From Reticulitermes lucifugus (lineage: Eukaryota > Arthropoda > Insecta > Blattodea > Rhinotermitidae), in contig JAKCWW010000457.1 of NCBI GenBank assembly GCA_026260175.1, forward strand, positions 5,122 through 61,956: DNA of 56,835 nt. The letters run 5' to 3'. Under the pieces are notes generated by a model, which did not search any database, was not told the origin of the DNA, and saw only the letters and a program-made list of their open reading frames with translations. The translations under genes and the position numbers were made by a program. Shown one piece after another: positions 44,526 through 53,870 of the stretch (positions are counted from its first letter, which is position 1; every line of letters begins with the position of its first letter).

Positions 44526-44975
44526 CAGAGAAATACTTTAGTGTGTAATTATGTTTAAGTGGCTATTATGATTGCATTTAATAGGTTTGTTATTGTTTGT
44601 GTAAGTGCATCAGTCACAGGAAGCGGTTAAAATATTTTGTAGCACACAGTGAATGGTACTAATGATGAAGAATGGATCAATTACAGGGGTCAAGTTAATC
44701 ACGAAAGTGACGATACGCTGCGTGTTGAGATCAGTTTGTTTCAATTTTTTAAAATTCAATAATAATATAATAGCCATTAGTGTAATGAATTAAATTATTA
44801 TAAACCAAGAAAGATGACGAAAGAGGACACGGATTAGAACGTAAATATTATGATGGGCACGTGCCTAGTAATCTTATCAATGAAAAAAAATTAAAATGTT
44901 CTGGAAATAGTTTAAAAGGCAAGCAAAATTGGTCCCGTGATACGACTGAGGAACCCTCGATTGCGAGTACATGAT

Positions 44976-44997
44976 GCCCCCCCCCCCGCCCCACCCC
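44976..44997. repeat. Poly-C tract
   Basis: About 11 C, then GCCCCACCCC. Its length may be unreliable in the assembly. Confidence 0.9.
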
Positions 44998-45408
44998 AAA
45001 AATAACTAAAATGCCTGTTTGTCACATACGTAATTTATTTCGTATATTTCACTCTTAGTTTATAAAACACTTGCTGACATGTTGTGATTGGAAGTGTCGA
45101 ATTAGGACGACAAACCTGCAGTAACTTGTAGAGGTGATGTTGACAAGGTTCTACCAAGAAGGTTTATTGGCTTCTGGTACCGTTTCTCAACGGAACTTGA
45201 AGAAACTAATCGTTTCTGTTTTTTCTTCTTGTAAATCCTTACCGCATAAATAAGTTACCTGAAAGGAATTCAGTTCAGAGGTTGTAGACGGGAAGAGATC
45301 TCAACCATCCCCTTCTTTCTGTACCACTTTTCACTTCTCTCTCCCCTTTTATAATTCTTAGCCTCGTCAATCCGAAAGAGTTAGCCCGAAGAGTTCTCGC
45401 CTACCTCC

Positions 45409-45445
45409 TTGTGTGTGTGCGTGCGTGTGTGTGTGTATGTGTGCG
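45409..45445. repeat. (GT)n/(GC) microsatellite
   Basis: TGTGTGTGTGCGTGCGTGTG followed by more GT units. Confidence 0.92.
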
Positions 45446-45568
45446 CCAAAGCTGAAGTCGAGCTCCTGCGAACTACGTACAGAGGATAATAAATGGTTTT
45501 TCTTTTCTATCAGTCACAAGTGATTGATCACGGGAGATAGAGGGAAAACGTGCTTGATCTTTAGTAGG

Positions 45569-45603
45569 TACACACACACACACACAGACACAAGCACACA
45601 CAG
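45569..45603. repeat. (AC)n microsatellite
   Basis: ACACACACACACACACACAG followed by ACACAAGCACACACA. Confidence 0.92.
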
Positions 45604-46391
45604 GCATGAGACAGCGGTGTACGCTGAGAGTGATGAATCGTGTCAGCGCGGGTCATTAATATATGTCAGTCTGAGTATTGAACCTGCCAGTCAGTCTTGC
45701 CTCTTGGTAGTAGTACTACCACTACTGCTACTACTAGTTGCTCTCTCCGCCCACGTTGCCTTACCTTTATAGCTAGCCTGCCAGTGTACACCAAAAGGTC
45801 GCAACAGAAGATAGATAACCTTATACACGCATAAAAGAAAGAAACTGGAAAGGAAGGGAAAATAGAAGAGATTCTTTTTTTAGAAAAAAGAATAGAATAA
45901 TAAACTCCGTTTTCAACTTTTGTTTATATCTGTGTATGTTTAGTCTTGTGTCTTGCCTTATTTATATCAATACATTATGATAATAAGCCTAAGGCGCCGA
46001 CTTTGATGTATTTCATACGGATGTTCACAATCAATATACAGCACAAAAGAAGAGTTGGCAAAACAAAGGGATGTTTAATAAATATATTTCCAAGACAGGT
46101 TACCGATAAAGAAAGCTCATACGAAAGCTTAAATAGCTCATTGCTTGTGTTAGGAACTGTTTTAGGGTGTGTCTCAGAATATGTAACTACTTTTTTTATG
46201 ATTTACACGTTAACATCTGTGATTGGATTTGTTCGGCTAGCAGAATACACAGTGCCATAACCCACACGACTACAGTCTAAACCCCTACTGTCGTAAGAAC
46301 CTCACATTTCCTATACGATAAATTCTATTTGCTTATTAGCAAATAACAAAATTACGCGTTCATACATAATGTTTCGTCTGGTAGATTGGCT

Positions 46392-46429
46392 TACCATACA
46401 CTTGGCTGTTTACCATACACTTGGCTGTT
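46392..46429. repeat. Perfect 19-bp tandem duplication
   Basis: TACCATACACTTGGCTGTT twice in tandem without mismatch (46392-46410 and 46411-46429), so a recent event or an assembly artefact. Confidence 0.95.
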
Positions 46430-46479
46430 TCTTGGTCTCCAGCGGCTTGGCTTCGCACTCATGACATTCAAAGCGGGAA

Positions 46480-46712
46480 CAAGCTGGCTCAAGCGGTAAT
46501 GCTTCTAACTTGTTCGGGATGTAGGAGGTGCCGGGTTCCAATTCCAGCCGGTACATCAACTGTCGCAAGGTTTTAGTGGTTTCATTCAGTCTTTTCAGTC
46601 CAATGATACCACAACGTGCTTGGTCCCGGGTCCACTGCAGTATTCTTATTCACTTCTCAGTCTTTCAGCCTTCTACGATCTGAGCTACTGGCAGTGACTT
46701 TAACTACAATCA
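46480..46712 (+). mobile_element. SINE-D, tRNA-derived
   Basis: A-box-like GCTGGCTCAAGCGGTAATGC (46484-46503) and B box GGGTTCCAATTCC (46533-46545), with GCCGGTACATCAAC closing the head. The body runs through TTTTAGTGGTTTCATTCAGT to about 46712, where it meets an ATC triplet run shared with the next element. No second copy is present in the window, so its 3' limit is uncertain. Confidence 0.6.
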
Positions 46713-47100
46713 TCATCATCATCACGATCCTCATTAGCACTACAGCCTCGGCTTCCTGCAACACGTTCCTCCACGACTTCCTATCTCTGGCGACCACCCG
46801 CCACCGTTGGATCCCCAGCTTCCCTAAATCTTCGACTACACCGGTGATTCATCAACCGAAAGCTTACGTCTCAGCCAGCACTGTCCTCCATGGTTCTTCT
46901 GGGTATTTCAGTGTTACCCTTCTTTGCCAATGCCGTGTCCATCGTAGCCTTGCCACTTGAATCGTTCTAATAATATCCGGTGATCGATTAAGCTGGTAAA
47001 ATTCTTGATTGTATCTTACACTCCATTCTCCTTTCTCTTGCAGTGGACCATATATTTTAACGCATTGTTTTCCATTCAAAGGCACACAATCGTAATTCAT
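46713..47100 (-). pseudogene. LINE ORF2 C-terminus with GAT tail
   Basis: Minus-strand frame 46864-47100: IYGPLQEKGEWSVRYNQEFY, LNRSPDIIRTIQVARLRWTR, then WQRR and a decayed GRPRKRW region to the C-terminal AEAVVLM-type end and a (GAT)n tail (about 46712-46727). This matches the LINE pattern GP..ENGEWRxRYNxELY...SPDIIRxIKxARLRWxGH. Clade unassigned. Dead copy. Confidence 0.8.
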
Positions 47101-47438
47101 CTGTTTGTGTCCATTGGTGTAACTAACATGCAGTTAAAATTACCATGTCCTGATTTAAAGCGATGCCATACATATAATGCTCATGTTAATTTTATGACAG
47201 AACATTGAGTCCTTTTACATATTTGTAACAGAGTTTTAAAGTGTAATGCAAGAAAATATCCAAAGAATACGTCAGTTATTCAAGGGTTTAGAGTAACGGG
47301 CTGCAAAGTCATATATAAAAGCCGCCACTCGCAAAGCGTTAAATTTAATTAATTACTCATTTTAGTAGCGAAAAACAATGACTGATTGCAGTCATTTTTA
47401 CATAGCCTGTGTAGGTCCTATGCAGATTGTGGTAGGCT
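47101..47438. other. Unannotated DNA
   Basis: Nothing recognised before the target-site duplication of the next SINE. Confidence 0.4.
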
Positions 47439-47450
47439 ACATGAGCTAGG

Positions 47451-47712
47451 GCCGATCCCAGTGGCCGCGCGGTCTAAGGCGTGGGTCTACGGCCGCTCGC
47501 TTACTGGGATTGTGAGTTCGAATCCCGCCGGGGCATGGACGTCTGTCTCTTATGAATGTTGTCTGTTGTCAAGTAGAGGTCTCTGCGACGGGCTGGTCCC
47601 TCGTCCAGAGGAGTCCTGCCGAGTGTGGTGTGTCTAAAGTGTGTGATCGCGAAACCTCGAAAAACGAGGAGGCCTAAGCCCCCTAGGGGCTGTCGAGCCA
47701 TAGGAAAAAAAA
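47451..47712 (+). mobile_element. SINE-A, complete copy, 12-bp target-site duplication
   Basis: Head GCCGATCCCAGTGGCCGCGC, A box GTGGCCGCGCGGTCTAAGGC, B box GAGTTCGAATCCC. The body carries GTCTGTCTCTTATGAATGTT and GCGACGGGCTGGTCCCTCGT. The tail module is CGAGGAGGCCTAAGCCCCCT with GGGGCTGTCGAGCCATAGG and an A run. The most complete SINE-A here. A perfect 12-bp duplication ACATGAGCTAGG lies at 47439-47450 and 47713-47724. Confidence 0.94.
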
Positions 47713-47843
47713 ACATGAGCTAGGAGCGGTTTGCCATCCCTTAATTTGAATACACATTGACAGTTCTGTTTCGTAGATACTTATTATTATGCCCTCATTT
47801 TGTTGTCAAAAATAATAACTTGTGTTTGTGCTTACAATTTCAG

Positions 47844-47935
47844 AAACCAGCAAGGCAGTGACACCTGTCAACGTCACGACGAGGAAGCTGACAAGAAATT
47901 ATGACGGAATTCGCAGAGAAGAAGACTCGACATTG
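47844..47935 (+). CDS. Candidate internal exon (92 bp), gene unknown
   Basis: An open stretch bounded by CTTACAATTTCAG (3' splice site) and GTGAGTAAG (near-perfect 5' splice site). In the frame that ends on a codon boundary it encodes TSKAVTPVNVTTRKLTRNYD followed by GIRREEDSTL. Composition differs from the surroundings: more G+C, many CpG-ending codons (ACG, TCG, GTC, AAC) and a basic-then-acidic peptide, as expected of coding sequence. The two leading bases AA would complete a codon from an upstream exon. I recognise no protein family and no partner exon in the window. The frame also stays open into the intron for about 45 codons, so openness alone proves nothing. Chance is the main alternative. 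Confidence 0.35.
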
Positions 47936-48782
47936 GTGAGTAAGGAAGATTGCTGTAATTATCAGTTATTTTACATTAACCGTAAAGCACATAATTGTGT
48001 ATTGAGATTGCGTTATATTAAGTTAAGGAAGGAGGAAGCGGCCTCTAGATGTGGAGGTAAGATGCAGATATAACGAACAAGAAGTCGCGGTGGTGCATAA
48101 CGAAAGACTTTTACAATTTAGGTGTCTTAGTGCCATACTTTATAATTTATATTATGTCTACCCTATCCATCGACTGATCGATTCCAAGCTGAATTATGCT
48201 TATCTTATGAAAATTACATGTTTTCAAATAGAGTTTGAAGCGAAACCTCAATATGTCATGTATATTGGGCGGATAATTTGCTTGAACCCCCTAGACCTGG
48301 AAGACATTTTGTGGTGACATATATCTGCTTGGTAACACACAGACTAGTAACACGGGCAGCAAAATATCACATCCCATTAATCAGTCGTTGTCGCAGATTT
48401 GAGTTTGAGTGCCCAATATTTCTGTGAAAAATGCATTTATCCGAAACTTCGTGGTGCGTGTGGATAAACTCCATGGAGATATGCAGCATACACACAGGTA
48501 TTTAGGGTATCTGAAAGCCACTTAAGTTGTGGAAACATGACGGTTATGTACTACAAACACTCAAATGTACAAAGACTTCTTACAAAATAAGGGAATAAGT
48601 GAAGGGACTGTAATCCTTGACACTGTGTTGTCAGAAACATCTGTGATTTTTAATGAACATGCAAACTGATTAATAAATGTATTATTTCACATAGGTTTTC
48701 GTACATTATATCTATAATTTTCAGTTTTTTAACAACGAATGCACTTTTATTTTCGTATTTCTGTTCAATTCACCTTACATAT
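47936..48782. other. Unannotated DNA (possible intron)
   Basis: AT-rich sequence downstream of the candidate exon. Frames at 48051-48317 match nothing. Confidence 0.35.
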
Positions 48783-48810
48783 GTTTCAGCCGTGTCTTGG
48801 CCATCATCAA
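48783..48810 (-). other. TGATGA-stem-GAAAC motif, minus strand
   Basis: On the minus strand: CTTGATGATGGCCAAGACAC then GGCTGAAAC. A GCC/GGC stem sits between the TGATGA box and GAAAC. It points away from the copy at 49071, giving another head-to-head pair 260 bp apart. Confidence 0.45.
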
Positions 48811-48929
48811 GGGTATTGATAAGTTCACTTTACTGTTCACTGGTCCATTTGGTATTATCACAGAACTGTTACGTTGTTTAAGGCAATTTTTCTTACATTG
48901 ACAATCACCGGTATGTAAAAACACAAACA

Positions 48930-49060
48930 CAGTTTCTTCAAGTTTTTTCTTGAAATGTCCTGGTGTATATAGTATTTATCTTGCGTTAGAAGTGTAAAGT
49001 ATAGCACTATAAATTGTAAATATAGAGCACTATAACGCAAGATATATCTTCGGAGGTAGT
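48930..49060. repeat. Imperfect inverted repeat
   Basis: ATCTTGCGTTAGAAGTG (48977) is inverted as CACTATAACGCAAGAT (49028-49043), with further weaker pairing (TATAGCACTATAA) between. It lies just upstream of the motif at 49071. Confidence 0.5.
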
Positions 49061-49070
49061 AGTCAGTTCC

Positions 49071-49105
49071 CTGATGACGAGGACAGAGATGGTCCTCGAA
49101 ACGTC
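49071..49105 (+). other. CTGATGA-stem-GAAACGTC motif (hammerhead-like)
   Basis: CTGATGA, one extra C, a perfect 6-bp stem GAGGAC / GTCCTC (7 bp if the flanking C-G is counted) with loop AGAGATG, then GAAACGTC. The best-formed single copy. Followed by GGTTTACTCGCCATTCAACC and ACCTGACGCGG, resembling the right flank of the element at 30.1 kb. Confidence 0.6.
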
Positions 49106-49878
49106 GGTTTACTCGCCATTCAACCACCTGACGCGGTTGCTAGCCCGAGAATATTTTATTGAATTTAGTCGCCGTGAAAGCTTTAAATTTTATAAAGTAG
49201 GGTCTTATTCAAATTGTCGCAGGTTCGTTGCTACGCGTTGCCACAATTCTTAATAATAAAAAATAATGATAAAGTAGTTATGCAATGTAAGAAAAGCATA
49301 CCTATCGACGGGAATGGAATGAACTCCGGAAATGTATGAATTCAAATACACTGTAGTCAATGGACCGTGTCGAACATAGTGCAGTATTGTTGGTATAATG
49401 GACATACTCTTACAACTCATGTATTTATGTATGACTGCATGTGTGTGTTCCTGACTGTGTATGTAATGTATCCCATATTAACATGTAAGGAGAGGTGCAG
49501 TATCCAAAGGCAGTGGAACTGATTGGACTGCAACCTGGCAGGAATCAGTTATTAACCTGAAACCAAACATTGGACGAAGAAACGGACAGCACCAGCTGAT
49601 TGAAAAAAAGGAAATGAATGATACCACGTACTCAACTTTCACAATGAAAGAAGAATTCATTGCACGTAATTCTGCGGAAGAAGGGATAGACTTTACATGA
49701 TAAAGAAAACTGGCATCTGGAAATTAAAAAGATGAGAGCCATATGTATGCGAGTAATAAAGCGGACTGAAATGTGAACCTGAGGTATGTAGACAAGGTAT
49801 TTGTGAAAGGGAAATTTATCATGTCGAAGTTACGTAACCGTGTAAAGCTGTGTACATAAGGATGAAGTGTGAGAAGTA
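49106..49878. other. Unannotated DNA
   Basis: Nothing recognised. Confidence 0.45.
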
Positions 49879-50030
49879 AAAGGTAAAATTGTCCCTGTGT
49901 TTAATTAAGCACCATGCTGTGAAGGAATGTGAAGAAGTGGAAGTACAGGACCACATATTCTTAACCATACCATCTTAACCTCGTCTCTACATGGAGGTAA
50001 TTATCAGCTTCGCGCTCCGACCACTTTACC
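49879..50030 (-). mobile_element. SINE-B 3'-domain fragment
   Basis: Plus strand starts AAGGTAAAATTGTCCCTGTG and ends GCTCCGACCACTTTACC. Reversed, it gives GGTAAAGTGGTCGGAGCGCG, AAGCTGATAATTACCTCCAT and GAGGTTAAGATGG, then the TTTACC tail, i.e. the SINE-B 3' domain from its GTAAAGCGGC start. The whole tRNA head is missing. Confidence 0.7.
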
Positions 50031-50104
50031 TTCAAGAAAGAGCCCTCGGAACCCACTGGATAGGAGCTGTGACGGGCAACAAGAAACGTTTTAAACACTT
50101 AAGG

Positions 50105-50227
50105 AAGGTAAAGTTGTTCCTGTTCGTGCCATTAATGGATATAGGGGGAATAGAGGTATATATCCACTCATTTTAACGTCGGTACTAAATGGAGGTGATG
50201 GGCCAGCTTCACTCTCCTTCCGCTTAG
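50105..50227 (-). mobile_element. SINE-B 3'-domain fragment, second copy
   Basis: Same orientation and same start point in the family as the fragment 75 bp upstream. Plus strand AAGGTAAAGTTGTTCCTGTT to GCTTCACTCTCCTTCCGCTT; reversed AAGCGGAAGGAGAGTGAAGC, CATCACCTCCATTTAGTACC. The tRNA head is missing again. Confidence 0.68.
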
Positions 50228-51798
50228 AATTAGGTTCGGTTTAGTATCTAAATAGTAAGTGAATGATAGATATCAGCTATCCACTTGACTGTTAGCTTAC
50301 TAAGACATGCTTCTCTAAAGGTAATTTATAAACTGCGAGATTTCACGAAGACAGAGATATCTTTGGAAAGAAAGTTCACTAAGGCGTGAAACGTGTACGA
50401 AATAGACGCCGATGTTGTCCCTGTGTTCAAGTCATCCATCTCCTGAACAACGTCGTTGCAGGCATGTTGAGGCGTGTTACTTTTTTCAGGCACCTCCATG
50501 TTGTGACGCATGGGCGGCTGTCCAACACATGGACGGCTCATCTGTCTCTATTTGTCGGACGCCGGCGCAAGCACGCGCCTGCTTCGAAGTCAACACCAGC
50601 AAAACAACTTGACAGAAAGGAAGGAAACCAAGATCTCTGAAAGAGAAAGAGAGACAGAAAATGACTGACGTGGTGAAGGGTTGTTGAATGGTGTTACATA
50701 CAGACGCACAAATGAATAATGAGGAAGGAAGGGTGGTTCTTCTGTCAATGCGAGACGTTTTCTGGGGGAGTATTTCCTTATTGGTAAAAGAAATGATGTG
50801 ACAGAAAAGCGAAGGGAGAGCAGTTGAAAGTTTTGCTTCATATGTCAGATATTTCAAAAAGAAAAGATAATTCATCTTCTGTTCTACTTACTGCCAACTT
50901 TCAAAAGCATAGTATTCTCTTTTTCTAGCGCTTGGTCTCCGAACTGAAACGTAGGGAAATTCAACAAGACATTTTCCGAGTGACAATCCACAACACACCA
51001 GATTTCAAACACAAAATATATTCCACACTTAGGGGCTTATGACGAAAGCTCTTTATCATTTGTGCTGCTCTCATACAAAACAATAAATCGATAACATAAA
51101 TGTACAATTCTTTCACGTTTGGAACTTTAGGTGCCTGTAAAAAATGTGGCTTTGTAGATTCGTTACTCCTTTGTAGAATCCTCTTCTCTGTGTCAAAATT
51201 AACTTTTCGTGGTGCAGTCGTGTGTCAGGTGTATTTAATTACTGTAGTTCATTAGAGTTCCTTTTGGCTACTGTCTTCAGCTGTTGATCGCTGTCTTCAT
51301 TCTTTTCATCTGGATGGACATCAAACACTCCTTCGTTATTTCGTTAGCTAATGGATTAGCAGGTACTCTCCGTGTGTCATTGAAATGAAATAAGAAGACA
51401 GAGAGAGATGGAAAGCACTGTTCATGGCATGTGGAGTGAAATGTGGCCTCTGGCTTTTTCGTCTTACAATATAAATACCCATCACCGCCCTCATAATAGT
51501 CAACGCAGTGGTTCTGTTACGAGTATTAATGACTTCCTGTAATCCAAGTTTAATATATTTAACAAAATACTTTATTCGCTTGACCCTATTCTAACGTTTC
51601 TTTGTTAACATTGATTACTTAATATGCCTAAGCAAAACTGGCAAAATTCTGATAAATAAATTGAAATAAGGCATAAATTCCATTATTTTGCTCTGCCTTA
51701 TAGCACGAATCACGTAGAACAAGTATTCTTGCAAAGCATGAGATTGAAAACCTCAAGAGAAGAAACCACTTGGAAGACCGGGGTGTAGATGATGATAT
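50228..51798. other. Unannotated DNA
   Basis: About 50480-50620 is relatively GC-rich (GCATGGGCGGCTGTCCAACA, GGACGCCGGCGCAAGCACGC), preceded by TTTTTTCAG, a possible 3' splice site. Frames are open on both strands, including a 129-codon minus-strand one (50486-50875). No donor at a sensible place and no known motif. Confidence 0.3.
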
Positions 51799-51812
51799 CA
51801 AACTACACTTAT

Positions 51813-52068
51813 TTTCTGTGGCGCAACAGCCCGTGTCGGTACTAGGCCGCCTCATTGTTGAGGTTTCTAGATCACACACAATTAGACACACACATCCGGT
51901 AGAACCCCTTTGAACGAGTGATCAGCCGGTCGTAGAGGCCGCTACCTACACAACACACAACAAACACAAGAGACGAACATCCATGCCTTCAGCTGAATAC
52001 GAACCCGCGATTCCAGGAATCGAGGGGCCGCAGCCCACGCCTTAGACCGCGCGGCCACCTAAATGTTC
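51813..52068 (-). mobile_element. SINE-A, complete copy
   Basis: Minus strand: GTGGCCGCGCGGTCTAAGGC (A box), CTGGAATCGCGGGTTCGTAT (B box with a mutation), then CATGGATGTTCGTCTCTTGT, the body, and the tail module GAGGCGGCCTAGTACCGACA, CGGGCTGTTGCGCCACAG. The flanks CAAACTACACTTAT (51799-51812) and CAAACTACATCTTAT (52069-52083) form a slightly diverged duplication of about 14 bp. Confidence 0.92.
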
Positions 52069-52083
52069 CAAACTACATCTTAT

Positions 52084-52192
52084 AGGTATACAATGTACGG
52101 CTGTGGAGAAGATTCGTCACGCTGAGGATAAGGAGAAGTGGTGAACTCTAGTGGATTAGATAATGAAACTTCACGATTTATTAGAAGCGGTG
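52084..52192. other. Unannotated DNA
   Basis: Short spacer between a SINE and a foldback element. Confidence 0.4.
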
Positions 52193-52202
52193 GAGGTCTT
52201 GA

Positions 52203-52430
52203 GTGAAATCTGCGGTCTTCTGGGGTATTACGCGGCGTCGTGTGGTAATTGTTTACCGACGTTTCGGGACAACGTATCTGACCCATCTTCACGGGTCAAG
52301 ACGGGAATCTTGACCCGTGAAGATGGGACCGATATATTGTCCCGAAACGTCGGTAAACAATTATCACACGACGCCGTAATACCCCAGAAGACTGTAGATT
52401 TCATCAACATCGCGGCGGAAGCCTGAAATC
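52203..52430. mobile_element. Foldback element, copy 2, 10-bp target-site duplication
   Basis: Left arm starts GTGAAATCTGCGGTCTTCTG and runs through GGCGTCGTGTGGTAATTGTT, ACCGACGTTTCGGGAC and CATCTTCACGGGTCAAG. The right arm repeats all of this inverted and continues 28 bp further (52403-52430: ATCAACATCGCGGCGGAAGC, CTGAAATC). Each arm contains TGAAGATGGG, a GGGAC/GTCCC stem (perfect in the right arm, 52325-52329 and 52339-52343) and GAAACGTC. The duplication GAGGTCTTGA at 52193-52202 and 52431-52440 is perfect. Here the long arm is on the right; in copies 1 and 3 it is on the left. Confidence 0.9.
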
Positions 52431-52440
52431 GAGGTCTTGA

Positions 52441-53109
52441 ATAGCTGAGTGACTAGCAGCTTATCAACAAGGACTCTGCTCCATGAAGTTGATCAGTTAT
52501 GAGTGTATCAGAAGAAAGAACTAAACTTGTAACTTGACGGTCATTTAGGTTCATGCCATTGAGAAGTGTTTTGGTGTGAGGTTCCGTCACTGCACGCCTC
52601 CTTACTAAATCGATGACATAGTCAAGACTTTGCAGAACTCTGGTCTAAGCTGTGTTCATGCTGACAGTTCATTGTTAGCGCTGTTCAGTAACAATTTTCG
52701 TCGAACATAAACAAATTGTTTTCATCGCCAGTTCAACTGTGTTGATTATCAAAGTTTAATATTGGAAGTTCTTTTCTACTTCTTCACGCTTTAAGCTCAA
52801 TTTCCGACTTCGTAGTTGGCATTCTACACTTCTGTACATAAAAATGTTACGTTACAGTTTTCTTTATATTTTCTCTGCTAATGATCATTTCAAGCTGTGC
52901 GTGGCAAATCTGTAGTTAGAAAAAGTAAGCTGTCTGTTGTCCCTGATTGTTTGTTACGGTTAAGTGCAATGCAAATGTCCCAACTCTTCATTTTATTAAC
53001 CCTTCTGCAGGCGAAGAAACTGTGTTTTCATGGTATTAAATAGTAAGATGCACAAAAGTAACTGCGTCAAAATTTGGTATTTGTTTAGAGATGAAGAAAT
53101 TTAAACAAT
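52441..53109. other. Unannotated DNA between two foldback copies
   Basis: No feature seen. Not related to the arms on either side. Confidence 0.45.
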
Positions 53110-53121
53110 ATGAAAACTTAA

Positions 53122-53415
53122 TTTCAGGCTTCCGCAGCGATGTTGATGAAATCTGTGGTCTTCTGGGTTATTACACGGCGTCGTGTGATAATTATTTACC
53201 GACGTTTCGGGACAATGTATCGGTCCCATCCTCACGGGTCAAGATTCCGAACAGGAAAGAAAGCCTACCCCGCTGTGCGTTCTAGTTACTTGTTACAGGC
53301 TTTATTTCCTATTCGGAATCTTGACCCGTGAGGATGGGACCGATACGTTGTCCCGAAACGTCGGTAAATAATTATCACACGACGCCGTGTAATAACCCAG
53401 AAGACCACAGATTTC
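53122..53415. mobile_element. Foldback element, copy 3, full length, 11-12 bp duplication
   Basis: The longest copy. Left arm from TTTCAGGCTTCCGCAGCGAT through GAAATCTGTGGTCTTCTGGG, GGCGTCGTGTGATAATTATT, GACGTTTCGGGAC, a CCCATCCTCACGGGTCAAGA segment and ATTCCGAACAGGAAAGAAAG. The right arm is the inverted copy ending at CCACAGATTTC, with an unpaired centre of about 35 bases. Both arms carry TGAGGATGGGAC, loop, GTCCCGAAACGTC. Flanks ATGAAAACTTAA at 53110-53121 and 53416-53427 are identical. A transcript would fold into a hairpin over about 125 bp. Confidence 0.92.
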
Positions 53416-53697
53416 ATGAAAACTTAAGTTTCAAATACTTCTATTTTCAGAAATGTTCTCTGCAATTTTGCACCCGTCTTTGATCGTCATATAGATGTGT
53501 TTGGAATGCAGATATGTTAAAGACAGAGATACTAACTGCCATAAACTTCATTGCTTTCAGCGTTAATTAGAAATACGTAATAAACGCATCGTAACATAAA
53601 TTACGTCCATCCGTACTGTAAGTCTTACATATAAGTCAAGCTCGCATAGTACATTGGTTTCTCGGCAGATTAAACATATTTTTTGTAAAAAAGTCTA

Positions 53698-53870
53698 GCC
53701 TCCCCTTTAATGGGTACCAGGGATTTTTTTCCCAGGGTATAAAGCGGCAGGAGCACGAAGCTGACCGCTCACCTCCATTAGTGCTGAGGTTAAGAATGAG
53801 TGGTTCTGTAATGCTACTCCTCCTGTATGCTTTCACGACGTGCATAGGAACAGTTTTACGTTTTTCACCT
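53698..53870 (+). mobile_element. SINE-B 3'-part, 5'-truncated
   Basis: Starts in the middle of the element at CTAGCCTCCCCTTTAATGGG and continues with GGTATAAAGCGGCAGGAGCA, CGAAGCTGACCGCTCACCTC, GTTAAGAATGAGTGGTTCTG and CTCCTCCTGTATGCTTTCAC, ending near ACAGTTTTACG. Shares the GAAGCTGACC and TTAAGAATG variants with the copy at 25.8 kb. No tRNA head and no target-site duplication seen. Confidence 0.82.

Larger units (their letters stand above)
44526..46390. other. Unannotated DNA with simple repeats
   Basis: Contains a C-rich run (44976-44997), a GT/GC run (45409-45445) and an AC run (45569-45603), which cause His-Thr runs in one frame. A plus-strand frame at 45946-46260 (104 codons) with a hydrophobic end matches nothing recognised. 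Confidence 0.4.

Noticed and set aside
45524..45772. 82-codon frame with Thr-His repeat and hydrophobic end
   Set aside because: Built from an AC microsatellite and a GTAGTA/CTACTA low-complexity run.
50486..50875. 129-codon minus-strand open frame
   Set aside because: Other frames are also open in the same GC-richer patch; no family motif or splice context.
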